Shown: positions 8,264-16,709, counted from the stretch's first letter. The stretch: DNA of 33,725 nt from Elusimicrobia bacterium HGW-Elusimicrobia-3 (GCA_002840355.1 PHAL01000030.1:1-33725); one strand, 5' to 3'. Made by a program: numbers and translations. The notes: generated by a model not told the origin, from the sequence alone.

Positions 8264-8905
8264 TTAACGCGTTTTGGCGGTCTCCTCCCACACCTCGCGC
8301 AGCTTTTCGGGGAAATTCCTGCGCACGTCCTTGAGTTCGCCCGGCGCCACGTGGCGCTCCAGCACCCGTATGATGCCCCGCGTCACGCGCAGCGGGTCCA
8401 TGCCGGACGGCAACTGCTCTCCGACCTTGCCGAGGAACTCGTCCATGCTCCGCAGCTTCTCCGGCTTGCCCACGGGGGTCCAGCCGCTGTAATAGAGCCC
8501 GATGACCATCATCGGCAGCTGGGCCGAGAACTCGGCGCACTCCTTTACGGGCAGCCGGTCGCGCACGGTATGCAGCACGGCGCGCAGCGCCCGGTAGGCG
8601 TCGTTGGGATTGGTCATCCCCAGTTCCTCCTCTATCTCCTTGAGCCACTGCCGGGTCTTGGCCAGCGCCTTGTCGAACAAGTGCGCCTGGGAGGACTCCG
8701 TAACGGTGTGCGGCCATTCCCGCGTTATCCGCTCCGCTTCCTGCCAGTCGCCCTGCGGCGTGCCCGGCTTGTTTCCGCGGTGCGTGTATATCAGTTGCGC
8801 CACCTGCCGCGTGGCCTCCTCCAGGTTGCCGCTGCGCAGGTAATCGGCGTAAACCTGGGTGTAGGCGTGCCTGGCTAACGTGGTAACTCTGTTGTTCTGG
8901 TTCAT
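8264..8905 (-). CDS. DUF2267 domain protein
   Basis: 213 residues, cytosolic, no signal peptide or membrane segment. The N-terminal part has a short GDWQEAERITREW stretch that resembles DUF2934. From about residue 80 the sequence looks like DUF2267 (LFDKALAKTRQWLKEIEEEL, then ALRAVLHTVRDRLPVKECAEF and LPMMVIGLYYSGW). The DUF2267 family is all-helical, of unknown molecular function, and often seen with stress-related genes. The start ATG is preceded by a purine-rich AAAGGGGGAG ribosome-binding site. It has its own strong sigma70-type promoter about 100 bases upstream and is probably monocistronic. A specific role cannot be given. Confidence 0.8.
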   Translation of the reverse strand: MNQNNRVTTLARHAYTQVYADYLRSGNLEEATRQVAQLIYTHRGNKPGTPQGDWQEAERITREWPHTVTESSQAHLFDKALAKTRQWLKEIEEELGMTNPNDAYRALRAVLHTVRDRLPVKECAEFSAQLPMMVIGLYYSGWTPVGKPEKLRSMDEFLGKVGEQLPSGMDPLRVTRGIIRVLERHVAPGELKDVRRNFPEKLREVWEETAKTR

Positions 8906-8968
8906 TACTCCCCCTTTTTAAGGCGACGAGGCCGCCGCGCCTTGCTGGCGCGGTGCCGGTTGCCTTAC

Positions 8969-9017
8969 ATTTTGTATCTCGGGATATCGCTATCCCCCCA
9001 AGGCCATCTTACAAAAT
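8969..9017. other. Inverted repeat with inner hairpin in the DUF2267 leader
   Basis: ATTTTGTA (8969-8976) and TACAAAAT (9010-9017) form an 8-bp inverted repeat. Between them is a second dyad, GGGATA-TCGC-TATCCC. The outer repeat overlaps the -10 box of the minus-strand promoter, so it could be an operator or a 5' leader structure. Confidence 0.55.
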
Positions 9018-9033
9018 ATGCGCGGGATGTCAA
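9006..9033 (-). promoter_or_regulatory. Sigma70-type promoter for the DUF2267 gene
   Basis: Read on the minus strand: a perfect TTGACA (9033-9028), 16 bases, then TAAGAT (9011-9006). Transcription would begin near 8999 and leave a leader of about 95 bases before the ATG at 8905. Confidence 0.75.
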
Positions 9034-9056
9034 CAAGCGGGCCAGGCGGCGGCCGC

Positions 9057-9788
9057 TCAGGCGAGGGGGAGGAGGTCGCCGGCGGCGAAGCGCAGCGTGT
9101 GGGTGGGCGTGGCCAGGACCAGCCGGCCCTGCTCGTCCACGTCTGCCGTTCCCTCCGCGGTTACCCCGCCGGAGGAGACGCTTAACCGCTGGCCGATAAA
9201 CCCGGCGCGGCCGCGGTACTCGGCGCTTAGGGCGGCGAAGCCGCGCTCTTCCAGGGCGGGCCGGCGCCGGAAGAATTCCTCCAGCACGGCCTCGAGGAAA
9301 GAACCGCGGTCCGCGGGGGCGGCGCCCAGCATGGCCATGGAGACCGCCGGGCAGGGGAGGCCGGCGAAATCTTCAGCCTGCTGGTAAAGGTTTATCCCCG
9401 CCCCTACCGCCGCCCCCGTGAGGCGGCCGCCGCTGGTCACGGCCTCGGCCAGCACGCCGCAGATCTTGGCGCCGCCGCAGAGCACGTCGTTGGGCCATTT
9501 CAGGGCCGGCCGGAGGCCGCGAGCGGCCAGCGCGGCGCAGACCGAAACGGCCAGCAGGTGGGTATAGCAGGGGAAGACTTCGGGGCGAGGGGCGGCGGGC
9601 TTCAGGGCCAGCGTAAAATACAGCCCCTTACCTTCGGAGAGCCAGGAGCGGTCCAGGCGGCCCCGGCCGGCGCTCTGCCGCAGGGCGGTCACGACGGCGC
9701 CGTCAGGCAGACCGGCGAAGCCGCGCAGGACCTGGGCGTTGGTGGAATCCAGGGTGTCGAATTCTTTTACCGTATAGCGTGGAGGCAT
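9057..9788 (-). CDS. birA: Biotin--[biotin carboxyl carrier protein] ligase
   Basis: 243 residues. BirA activates biotin with ATP and attaches it to a lysine of the carrier domain. The ligase motif GRGRLDRSWLSEGKGLYF (near residue 40) and the LKWPNDVLC motif (near 98) are clear. A C-terminal SH3-like part follows. The N-terminal DNA-binding domain of the E. coli type is absent, so it should be a ligase only, without repressor function. It is the last gene of the oadG-oadA-oadB unit, 25 bases after oadB. OadA carries the biotin lysine, so the pairing makes functional sense. Confidence 0.9.
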   Translation of the reverse strand: MPPRYTVKEFDTLDSTNAQVLRGFAGLPDGAVVTALRQSAGRGRLDRSWLSEGKGLYFTLALKPAAPRPEVFPCYTHLLAVSVCAALAARGLRPALKWPNDVLCGGAKICGVLAEAVTSGGRLTGAAVGAGINLYQQAEDFAGLPCPAVSMAMLGAAPADRGSFLEAVLEEFFRRRPALEERGFAALSAEYRGRAGFIGQRLSVSSGGVTAEGTADVDEQGRLVLATPTHTLRFAAGDLLPLA

Positions 9789-9813
9789 ACCGTAAGACCG
9801 CCGCCGGCCCGGC

Positions 9814-10992
9814 TCAGCCGCAGACGGCCAGCAGCACGCCGGCCGCCACCGCGCTGCCTATCACGCCCGCGACATTGGGCCCCATGGCGTGCATCAGCAG
9901 GAAATTGTGGGGGTTGTACTCCTGGCCCACCTTGTTGACTACGCGCGCCGCCATCGGCACGGCGGACACGCCGGCCGCGCCTATGAGCGGGTTGATCTTC
10001 ATCCCCATCCTGTTCATCAGCTTGGCGAGCAGCAAGCCGCCGGCCGTGCCCACGGAGAAGGCCACCAGGCCCAGCGCCAGGATGCCGAGGGTCTCCGGGC
10101 GGAGGAACTTGTCGGCGGAAAGCTTGGAGCCCACCGCCAGGCCGAGCAGGATGGTGACGATATTGATGAACTCGTTCTGGGCCGTCTTGGAGAGGCGTTC
10201 CGCCACGCCGCTCTCGCGCAGCAGGTTGCCGAACATCAGCGCCCCCACCAGCGGCGTAGCGTCGGGAATGAGCAGGATGCAGATCCCCAGCACCATCAGC
10301 GGGAAGATTATCTTCTCGCGCCTGGAGACGGCGCGCAGCTGCTCCATCTTTATCATGCGCTCCTCTTTGGTGGTCAGGAGCCTCATGATGGGCGGCTGTA
10401 TGATCGGCACCAGGGCCATGTACGAGTAGGCCGCCACCGCGATGGCGCCCAGCAGATGCGGCGACAGGCGCGAGGCCAGGAAGATGGCGGTAGGCCCGTC
10501 GGCCCCGCCGATGATGCCTATGGAGGCCGCGTCCTTGAGGGTGAAACCGAAGCCGAAGACCTGCGAGAGCAGGATGGCGCCGATCACCGTGGTGAAGATG
10601 CCCAGCTGCGCCGCCCCGCCCAGCAGGGCGGTCTTGGGGTTGGCTATGAGCGGCCCGAAATCCGTCATCGCCCCGACGCCGATAAAGATGAACAGCGGGA
10701 AGAGCCCCGAGGCTATGCCGAACTGGTAGATCTGCCCCAGGAAGCCGCCCGCCTGCGTGACCAGCTGCCCGTCCACCAGCGCGGTAACGCTGAGCGCCGC
10801 CATGCCGGCCACGGGGATATTGGCCAGCAGCCCGCCGAAGCCTATCGGCAGCAGCAGCAGCGGCTCGAACTGTTTTACGATCCCCAGCCAGAGGATGACC
10901 AGGCAGACAACTATCATCACGGCCTGGCCGCCGGTGAAGTTATAGAGGCCGGTAGAATGCCAGAGGTCGGCGAACGCGGTAAGCAAGTCCAT
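9814..10992 (-). CDS. oadB: Sodium-translocating decarboxylase beta subunit
   Basis: 392 residues and about ten hydrophobic segments. This is the membrane subunit that decarboxylates carboxybiotin and pumps Na+ outward. The hallmark [13 protein letters not shown], with the Asp needed for Na+ binding, sits near residue 180. Further conserved Gly/Asn-rich C-terminal segments follow ([18 protein letters not shown]). The start is ATG at 10992, one base after the oadA stop; the open frame reaches further upstream but that part overlaps oadA and is unlike the family. The substrate of the complex is set by the alpha subunit, so oxaloacetate is likely but not proven. Confidence 0.92.
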   Translation of the reverse strand: MDLLTAFADLWHSTGLYNFTGGQAVMIVVCLVILWLGIVKQFEPLLLLPIGFGGLLANIPVAGMAALSVTALVDGQLVTQAGGFLGQIYQFGIASGLFPLFIFIGVGAMTDFGPLIANPKTALLGGAAQLGIFTTVIGAILLSQVFGFGFTLKDAASIGIIGGADGPTAIFLASRLSPHLLGAIAVAAYSYMALVPIIQPPIMRLLTTKEERMIKMEQLRAVSRREKIIFPLMVLGICILLIPDATPLVGALMFGNLLRESGVAERLSKTAQNEFINIVTILLGLAVGSKLSADKFLRPETLGILALGLVAFSVGTAGGLLLAKLMNRMGMKINPLIGAAGVSAVPMAARVVNKVGQEYNPHNFLLMHAMGPNVAGVIGSAVAAGVLLAVCG

Positions 10993-10993
10993 C

Positions 10994-12787
10994 TCAGGCT
11001 CCTTTGATCTCGGCCAGCACGTCCTCGGTCTGCACCTGGTCGCCCGGCTTGAAAGGCAGGAGGGTGATGACACCGGCCGAAACGGCTTTTACCGGCACCT
11101 CCATCTTCATGGCCTCCAGCACGATGAAAGCCTCGTCGGCCGCCACGGTGTCGCCCGCTTTTTTGAGCAGCTTGAAGACCAGGCCGGACAGTGGGGCCCG
11201 CACCTGCGCGCCGCCGCCGGCGGGCGGCGCCGCCGTCACAGCCGGGGCGTCGGCGAAACCGGGGTTCACGGCCGCGCTGTAATGCGTGCCGTTGACCACG
11301 GCCGCGCCGTCCTTGAGCTCGACCTTGAACCGCTCACCGTCTATAGTGACGGTAAAGCGGTCCTGGGCCTGAGCCGCGGGCTTGTTCTTGCGCACCTGCA
11401 CCCGGCCCTTGCCCTGCAGGAAAGCTATGCCCTTGTCCAGGCAGGTGGCCGCGATAAAGACGTTCTCAGGCGTATCGGGCAGCCCCGCGGCCGCGAGCTT
11501 CTTCCTGGCGGCGGCGGCGCCCTTGGCCGGGTTCTCGCCGTCCAGCTCCAGCGGGGTGCGGGTGGTCGGCTGCAGGCCGAGCTGGGCCGCGGCGGCGGCC
11601 ACCACCTCCGGGTCGGCCGGCACCGGGGTGCGGCCGAAATAGCCCAGCACCATCCTGCCGTAGCCGTCGGCGATCTTCTTCCAGCGCCCGAACATCACGT
11701 TGTTGAAGGCCTGCTGGAAATAGAACTGCGAGACCGGCGTGACCGAGGTGCCGAAGCCGCCCAGCCGCACCACTTCGCCCATCTCCTTGACCACGGCGGG
11801 ATACTTGTCCATGATCTTGTTGTCGCGCATCATCTGCGTGTTGGCGGTCAGGGCGCCGCCGGGCATCGGGGAGAAAGGGATCAGGGGCTCCACGGCCTTG
11901 GCCTCCGGCGGCACGAAGTAGTCCTTCATGCAGTCCTTGAGCACCTCTTCCGCCTCGACCACCTTTTCGATGTCGAAACCGAGATCGTACTGCGTGCCGC
12001 GCAGGGCATGCCACATGGAAAGGATGTCCGGCTGGGCGGTGCCGCCGGAGACCGGCGCCATGGAAAGGTCCAGCGCGTCGGCGCCGCCGTCCAGGGCGGC
12101 CAGGCAGCAGGCCACGCCGGTGCCCGCGGTGTCGTGCGTGTGAAAGCGCAGCGGGCGGCCTTCCCCCAGCAGCGCCCGGGCCGCCCGGAGCGTCTCGCGC
12201 ACCGCGGCCGGGGTGGCCGTGCCCGAGGCGTCCTTGAAGCAGACCGAGTCGAATTCTATGCCGGCGTCCATGATCCGGCGCAGCACCCCGGCGTAGAACT
12301 CCGGGGTATGCACTTTTTCGCCGCCGGGCACGCCGGGCGGCAGCGACATCATCGAAACCACCGCCTCGTGCCGCAGGCCTGCTTCCTTGATGCAGCGGCC
12401 GGAATAGACCAGGTTATTGACGTCGTTGAGCGCGTCGAAATTGCGTATCGTGGTGATGCCGTGCTTCTTGAATAGCTCGGCGTGCAGCTTGATGATGTCG
12501 GCCGGCTGGGAGTCCAGGCCCACCACGTTCACCCCGCGGGCCAGCGTCTGCAGGTCGGCGTCCGGCCCGGCGGCGGCGCGAAAGGCGTCCATCATGGCGA
12601 AGGCGTCCTCGTTGCAGTAGAAATAGAGCGACTGGAACATGGCCCCGCCGCCTGCCTCGAAATGCCGTATGCCGGCGCGGCTCGCGGCCTCCACCGCGGG
12701 CAGGAAGTCCGCGGAGAGCACCCGGGCCCCGTAAACCGACTGGAAGCCGTCCCTGAAAACCGTCACCATCACGTCGATCTTTTTCAT
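10994..12787 (-). CDS. oadA: Oxaloacetate decarboxylase-type alpha subunit (carboxyltransferase plus biotin carrier)
   Basis: 597 residues. An N-terminal carboxyltransferase TIM barrel of the HMGL/PYC-B family has TVFRDGFQS at the start, the lysine loop CFKDASG near 180-190 and the metal-binding RFHTHDTAG near 220. A conserved helical domain follows, then a short Ala/Pro/Gly linker and a biotinyl domain with LEAMKMEV; the biotin Lys is about residue 561, some 36 residues from the C-terminus as usual. The enzyme moves CO2 from a 2-oxoacid, probably oxaloacetate, to biotin. The N-terminal region ([19 protein letters not shown]) differs somewhat from classical OadA, so a related 2-oxoacid or acyl-CoA substrate is possible. 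Its start overlaps the oadG stop by one base. Confidence 0.88.
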   Translation of the reverse strand: MKKIDVMVTVFRDGFQSVYGARVLSADFLPAVEAASRAGIRHFEAGGGAMFQSLYFYCNEDAFAMMDAFRAAAGPDADLQTLARGVNVVGLDSQPADIIKLHAELFKKHGITTIRNFDALNDVNNLVYSGRCIKEAGLRHEAVVSMMSLPPGVPGGEKVHTPEFYAGVLRRIMDAGIEFDSVCFKDASGTATPAAVRETLRAARALLGEGRPLRFHTHDTAGTGVACCLAALDGGADALDLSMAPVSGGTAQPDILSMWHALRGTQYDLGFDIEKVVEAEEVLKDCMKDYFVPPEAKAVEPLIPFSPMPGGALTANTQMMRDNKIMDKYPAVVKEMGEVVRLGGFGTSVTPVSQFYFQQAFNNVMFGRWKKIADGYGRMVLGYFGRTPVPADPEVVAAAAAQLGLQPTTRTPLELDGENPAKGAAAARKKLAAAGLPDTPENVFIAATCLDKGIAFLQGKGRVQVRKNKPAAQAQDRFTVTIDGERFKVELKDGAAVVNGTHYSAAVNPGFADAPAVTAAPPAGGGAQVRAPLSGLVFKLLKKAGDTVAADEAFIVLEAMKMEVPVKAVSAGVITLLPFKPGDQVQTEDVLAEIKGA

Positions 12788-13008
12788 TATTTATGCCTCC
12801 CGCTGCTGAAATGAGCAAGGGCCACTGCGGCCGCCAGGGCGGCGGCGGGCCTTGGCCTGGCGGCCCCCGCCGGCGCGGCTTCGGGCATCAGCCTGGCCAA
12901 CTGCGGCAGCAGCGCCCGGAGCGCGTTCATGGCCGCTATCATGACGAAAAGGAAAATAAAGACCATTCCCATGCCGAGGAAGGTAAGAATCAGGGAGTCT
13001 TGAATCAT
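12787..13008 (-). CDS. oadG: Sodium-pump decarboxylase gamma subunit
   Basis: 73 residues. There is one N-terminal membrane helix (LTFLGMGMVFIFLFVMIAAM) and a short Ala/Pro-rich tail, the layout of OadG, which anchors alpha to beta and helps assembly. The family often ends with a zinc-binding His-rich tail; only a short ...SSGRHK tail is seen here. An AGGAGAA ribosome-binding site lies just upstream of the ATG. It is the first gene of oadG-oadA-oadB-birA. The assignment rests on size, topology and position more than on sequence. Confidence 0.8.
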   Translation of the reverse strand: MIQDSLILTFLGMGMVFIFLFVMIAAMNALRALLPQLARLMPEAAPAGAARPRPAAALAAAVALAHFSSGRHK

Positions 13009-13106
13009 AGCGTTCTCCTGTAGAGAGAAAAGGCGGCCCGGCGCCGGCGCGCTGGTCCGTGAGGCTACTGAAACGGACGGGAGGTCGGGTGCGTGGTCTT
13101 GGTGCC

Positions 13107-13136
13107 TTTACTAGTACTATTTTATCATTTTATGGA
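13107..13136 (-). promoter_or_regulatory. AT-rich patch, probable promoter region of the oad operon
   Basis: A markedly AT-rich stretch in a very GC-rich surrounding, about 100-130 bases upstream of oadG. Read on the minus strand it has ATAAAATGATAAAATAG and offers several -10-like hexamers, but no clear -35 box. The exact start site cannot be fixed. Confidence 0.35.
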
Positions 13137-13138
13137 AA

Positions 13139-13161
13139 GTCCGGCGGAGGATCCGCCGGAC
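13139..13161 (-). terminator. Terminator of the zapA-rarA-xseAB operon
   Basis: GTCCGGCGGA (13139-13148) pairs perfectly with TCCGCCGGAC (13152-13161) over a three-base loop. On the minus strand it is followed by TTTCC and an AT-rich stretch. It lies about 50 bases after the xseB stop. Confidence 0.7.
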
Positions 13162-13209
13162 CGCAGGCCGCCGGGCGCGAGGCGCGGCGGCGGTTAAGAC
13201 CGGAACAGG

Positions 13210-13455
13210 TTATTTTTCGCGGTCTTCGTCCTCGAACTGCTCCAGCTTCAGCTTGCCCTCGGCGTCCTTTTTCAGGACCTCTATCTTGCGCTTCACTTCC
13301 TCGAGCTTCACCGAGAGCTCCTTGGAGATGGTCACGCCCTCCTCGAAGAGGGTGAGCGATTCCTCTATGGGCGTGTTCTCGTCCTCGAGCCTGCCCACTA
13401 TCTCTTCGAGCTTTGCCAGCTTCTCTTCAAAACCGCCGTTAGCTTTTTTTACCAT
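13210..13455 (-). CDS. xseB: Exonuclease VII small subunit
   Basis: 81 residues, usual size. It has the typical helical pattern FEEKLAKLEEIVGRLEDE, then PIEESLTLFEEGV and a charged tail. It binds XseA to form the enzyme that degrades single-stranded DNA from both ends into short oligonucleotides. Its start overlaps the xseA stop by seven bases, which suggests translational coupling. It is the last gene of its operon. Confidence 0.92.
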   Translation of the reverse strand: MVKKANGGFEEKLAKLEEIVGRLEDENTPIEESLTLFEEGVTISKELSVKLEEVKRKIEVLKKDAEGKLKLEQFEDEDREK

Positions 13456-14723
13456 AAAGTCTCCTGTTGCGGGCCGCCGCCCTTCCCCGCGCCTTTCCCG
13501 GGAGCGCGCGGCTTGTCCGCCGCAGCGCCGCCGCCCGTCACCTCGGCCTCGGCCCTGCCTTCTGCGAACTGCAGCGACAGCCGGTCGCCGGGGGCCAGCG
13601 AGGCCGCGCTCTTGACCGCCTTGCCGGCCGCGTCCTTGACCACGGCGTAGCCCTTCTTGAGAGGGAACAGCGGGCTGAGCGCCTTGAGTTTTTCCGACTG
13701 CAGGTTGAGTTTTTCCCCGGCGCGGCGCAGCCGCTCTCCCGAGGCGTGGAGCATCCCCTCCACGGCGTCGTCGAGGCGGCGCACCGGCCGCTCGAGCAGC
13801 GCCAGCGGATTGGCCAGCATGCGGCTGGAGGCGAGGCGGCGGAACTTGCCCTGCAGGTTCTCGTAATAGATGCGCAGGCTCTGCAGCAGGCGCTTCTCCA
13901 GGCCGGCGATATTGGCCGCCAGCTCCACCTTGCTCTTCACCACCAGCTCGGCCGCCGCCGACGGCGTCGCGGCCCGCAGGTCCGCCACGAAGTCGGCTAT
14001 CGTGAAATCCGTCTCATGCCCGACGCAGGAGATCACCGGGATCTTCGAGCCCGCTATCGCTCGGGCCACGATCTCCTCGTTGAAGGCCCAGAGGTCCTCC
14101 ATGGAGCCGCCGCCGCGCCCCACCAGCATCACGTCTATATCCGGGAAGCCGGCGTTCAGGTCCTCGATGGCTTCGGCGATCTCTTCTTTGGAGCCCGCGC
14201 CCTGCACCTTCACCGGGGCGATGATAATATGCATGTTGGCGTAGCGGCGCTTTAAAATGGAAAGGATGTCGCGGATGGCGGCGCCGGTGGGCGAGGTGAC
14301 CACGGCGATCTTCTGCGGCAGGGCCGGGATGGGCCGTTTCCTCGACGGGTCGAACAGGCCTTCGGCGGCCAGCTTTTTCTTGAGCTGCTCGAAGGCCAGC
14401 TGCAGCGGGCCTATGCCGGCCGGCTGTATCTCACGCGCCATCAGCTGGTACTTGCTCTGCCGGTCGTAGGTGGTGATATTGCCGCGCACGCGCACCAACA
14501 GGCCGTTGGCCAGGTCGAACTTCAGCGTGGTCGCGAAGCCGCGGAACATCACGCCGGAAATATTGGAAGTGGCGTCCTTGAGGTCGAAATAGGTGTGGCC
14601 GAGCGAAGAGACCTTCAGGCCGGAGATCTCCCCCTCCACCCACAGCTCGCGGAAATTGGTCTCCAGCAGGTACTTGATGCCCCCGCTGAGCTCGCTGACG
14701 GTATAGATCCTGGGCTCGCTCAT
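13449..14723 (-). CDS. xseA: Exonuclease VII large subunit
   Basis: 424 residues. An N-terminal OB-fold (SELSGGIKYLLE, then LWVEGEISGLK and HTYFDLKD, residues 8-100) precedes the catalytic domain. Motifs are TSPTGAAIRDIL near 140, GRGGGSMEDLWAFNEE near 200 and CVGHETDFTIADFVADLRA near 230, followed by a long helical region and a C-terminal segment with KGYAVVKD. It forms the nuclease core with XseB. The start overlaps the rarA stop (ATGA). The tail after about residue 390 is low-complexity (Ala, Gly, Lys, Pro). Confidence 0.94.
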   Translation of the reverse strand: MSEPRIYTVSELSGGIKYLLETNFRELWVEGEISGLKVSSLGHTYFDLKDATSNISGVMFRGFATTLKFDLANGLLVRVRGNITTYDRQSKYQLMAREIQPAGIGPLQLAFEQLKKKLAAEGLFDPSRKRPIPALPQKIAVVTSPTGAAIRDILSILKRRYANMHIIIAPVKVQGAGSKEEIAEAIEDLNAGFPDIDVMLVGRGGGSMEDLWAFNEEIVARAIAGSKIPVISCVGHETDFTIADFVADLRAATPSAAAELVVKSKVELAANIAGLEKRLLQSLRIYYENLQGKFRRLASSRMLANPLALLERPVRRLDDAVEGMLHASGERLRRAGEKLNLQSEKLKALSPLFPLKKGYAVVKDAAGKAVKSAASLAPGDRLSLQFAEGRAEAEVTGGGAAADKPRAPGKGAGKGGGPQQETLW

Positions 14724-16051
14724 TTCTCCCCGCGCAGCCGCTTGAGGCGCTTGCCGATCTCTATCTCGAAGCCCTGGTCCGAAGGCTCGTAGAAAACTTT
14801 AGGTTCCGGCATATATTCCTGCCGCACATAATGCCCGTCGAAATCGTGCGGGTACTTGTAGCCCTTGCCGTGGCCCAGCGCTTCGCCGTCCTTGGAGCCG
14901 TCGCGCAAATGCATGGGCACGGGCCGCTCGGCGCCGCCCTTGACCTCTTCGCCCGCGGCGTTGACCGCCATATAGGAGGCGTTGGACTTGGGCGAGCAGG
15001 CGACATAAATGGCCGCCTGCGCCAGTATGATGCGCGCCTCGGGCATGCCCAGCACCTGGGCTGAATTGAAGGCGGTCTGGGCCAGCACCAGCGCCATGGG
15101 GTTGGCGTTGCCCACGTCCTCGCTGGCGCAGATCAAAATGCGGCGCGCCACGAAGCGCGGGTCCTCGCCGGCCTCCAGCATCTTGGCCAGCCAGTAGACC
15201 GCGGCGTCCGGGTCGGAACCGCGCATCGATTTTATGAAAGCCGAGATATGGTCGTAATGTTCGTCGGAACTGCGGTCGTAGCGCAGGCTGCGGCGCTGTA
15301 TGCTCTCGCGCGCCACGGCCTCGTCCACCAGCCGACGCCCCCCTTTGCCGGGCTTGGTGGTGACGATACCCAGTTCCAGCGCGTTGAGCAGGCGGCGGGC
15401 GTCGCCGGAGGAATTCTCCACCAGATATTTTTTGGCTTCCGGCGAGACCTCGGGGTTCAGGTTGGCCAGGCCCTCGGGGTGCGTCAGCGCGCGCTCGAGG
15501 ATGGCGGAGAGATGCCCGGACTTGAGCGGCTTGAACTCCACCACGATAAAGCGGGAGAGCAGCGCCTGGTTGATGTAGAAGAACGGGTTCTCCGTGGTCA
15601 TGCCGATGAGGATGATCTCGCCCTTCTCCACGCTGGGCAGCAGCACGTCCTGCTGCGTGCGGTTGAAATGGTGTATCTCGTCGAGCACCAGCAGCACGCG
15701 CTGGCTGCGGGCCAGGCCGCCGCCGAGGCCGCGGGAATACTCGATGATCTTCCTGAGGTCGGGCACTCCGGCCATCACGGCGTTGAGTTCGAAGGTCTTG
15801 GCGTTGGCGCGGCCGGCTATGTAGCGGGCCAGGGCGGTCTTGCCGCAGCCGGGCGGGCCGAAGAAGACGGCGGACTTCAGGTTGTCGGCCTCTATGGCCC
15901 GGCGCAGCAGTTTGCCGGGCCCCAGGATGTCCTCCTGGCCGGCGAACTCTTCCAGCTCCTTGGGCGCCAGGCGGGCGGCCAGCGGGGAATAGGCGGGCCC
16001 GCCCTCGGGTTCCGGGACGGCAGGTTTCTCGTCGAAAAGGGAGTCGGGCAT
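14720..16051 (-). CDS. rarA: Replication-associated recombination protein A (AAA+ ATPase)
   Basis: 443 residues, the RarA/MgsA/WRNIP1 family. Walker A is GPPGCGKTALARYIAG near residue 65 and Walker B is LLVLDEIHHFNRTQQD near 120; sensor 1 lies in IGMTTENPFF. The C-terminal tetramerisation region has HYDHISAFIKSMRGSDPDAA and ASEDVGNANPMAL. It acts at stalled replication forks and gaps, interacting with SSB and clamp-loader functions in other bacteria. It lies between zapA (one-base overlap) and xseA (four-base overlap), so division and DNA-repair functions share a transcript. Confidence 0.95.
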   Translation of the reverse strand: MPDSLFDEKPAVPEPEGGPAYSPLAARLAPKELEEFAGQEDILGPGKLLRRAIEADNLKSAVFFGPPGCGKTALARYIAGRANAKTFELNAVMAGVPDLRKIIEYSRGLGGGLARSQRVLLVLDEIHHFNRTQQDVLLPSVEKGEIILIGMTTENPFFYINQALLSRFIVVEFKPLKSGHLSAILERALTHPEGLANLNPEVSPEAKKYLVENSSGDARRLLNALELGIVTTKPGKGGRRLVDEAVARESIQRRSLRYDRSSDEHYDHISAFIKSMRGSDPDAAVYWLAKMLEAGEDPRFVARRILICASEDVGNANPMALVLAQTAFNSAQVLGMPEARIILAQAAIYVACSPKSNASYMAVNAAGEEVKGGAERPVPMHLRDGSKDGEALGHGKGYKYPHDFDGHYVRQEYMPEPKVFYEPSDQGFEIEIGKRLKRLRGEK

Positions 16052-16362
16052 TACTTCTCTTCCGGGGCCGCGGCCGACAGGGTGCGCTCCAGCCGCTCAA
16101 CCATCTCTTCGACCTTCTTGGAGTCGGCCTCGCGGTTGGTCTCGGAACGCTGCTTGAGGTTGTAAAGTTCCACGGCGAAATCGTAGGCGGCCAATATGGC
16201 CAGCTTGGAGGAGTCGGCTATCTTCATCTTATCCTCTATCTTGTGGATCTTCTCCTCCACCTGGCCCACTATGGTGCTCTGCTCGATGGGGGACAGGCCG
16301 TCCACCGCCGGGAATTTGATCACGCGGTGGCAGATCTTGGCTTCGAAATCGTTACTCCCCAT
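16051..16362 (-). CDS. zapA: Cell division protein ZapA
   Basis: 103 residues. An N-terminal beta-rich part (EAKICHRVIKFPAV) is followed by a long helix with LAILAAYDFAVELYNLKQR and a charged coiled-coil tail. ZapA binds FtsZ and bundles filaments at the Z-ring. The size and the ILAA...A.EL helix fit the family, though the N-terminal beta part is divergent. It overlaps the preceding coiled-coil gene by 11 bases and rarA by one. Confidence 0.78.
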   Translation of the reverse strand: MGSNDFEAKICHRVIKFPAVDGLSPIEQSTIVGQVEEKIHKIEDKMKIADSSKLAILAAYDFAVELYNLKQRSETNREADSKKVEEMVERLERTLSAAAPEEK

Positions 16363-16618
16363 CTTCTTCCTCGAAAAGCCCGGGCTGGACGTCGTTGACC
16401 TTGTCTATTTTGGCGCAAATGCGCTCCAGGCGGCGGCGCAGCTTCGCCTTGAAGTCGGCCAGCTCGCGGGCGGCGGCGGTGCCGGTGGCGGCCTTGCTGC
16501 GGGCCGCGCCCAGCAGTTCCACCTGCTTCCTGAGCACGTCGTTCTCTTCCTTGAGCCGGTTAATAAGCGCTGCAGCCCCCGTTACGAGCTCCTCCAGGCG
16601 CTTTATGCGGTTATGCAT
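16352..16618 (-). CDS. Small coiled-coil protein upstream of zapA
   Basis: 88 residues. An N-terminal leucine-zipper-like helix (RIKRLEELVTGAAALINRL, then KEENDVLRKQVELL) is followed by an Ala-rich spacer, a basic helix (FKAKLRRRLERICAKIDKV) and an acidic tail. There is no signal peptide or membrane segment. The heptad pattern and position directly before zapA recall ZapB-like or other division coiled-coil partners, but the sequence does not prove that. No ribosome-binding site precedes the ATG, and a perfect TATAAT box lies only six bases upstream, so the mRNA may be nearly leaderless. Confidence 0.7.
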   Translation of the reverse strand: MHNRIKRLEELVTGAAALINRLKEENDVLRKQVELLGAARSKAATGTAAARELADFKAKLRRRLERICAKIDKVNDVQPGLFEEEDGE

Positions 16619-16624
16619 GAGGTA

Positions 16625-16630
16625 ATTATA
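16625..16630 (-). promoter_or_regulatory. -10 box of the coiled-coil-zapA-rarA-xseAB operon
   Basis: A perfect TATAAT read on the minus strand. With normal spacing, transcription would begin at or within a few bases of the ATG at 16618. The -35 region (about 16648-16653) is weak. Confidence 0.55.
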
Positions 16631-16667
16631 CCTATTTCTTTTCTCCCATTGGACCTATGAAATAAGG

Positions 16668-16709
16668 GGTCCTAGGACCTTTGTGGCGGCTTTAAAAAGA
16701 GAGGATAAT
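16668..16709 (+). promoter_or_regulatory. Promoter and possible operator of the secreted protease gene
   Basis: -35 TTGTGG (16681-16686), 17-base spacer, -10 GATAAT (16704-16709). Directly upstream is the perfect 12-base palindrome GGTCCTAGGACC (16668-16679), with a half-site GGACCT at 16651. A strong AGGAGG ribosome-binding site follows at 16724-16729. Confidence 0.6.

Noticed and set aside
13009-13138. Biotin or sodium riboswitch before oadG
   Set aside because: No known aptamer sequence or clear long-range fold is visible; only AT-rich promoter-like sequence.
14799-16100. A 433-residue open frame on the minus strand overlapping rarA
   Set aside because: Arg-rich shadow of rarA, which has intact Walker motifs in its own frame.
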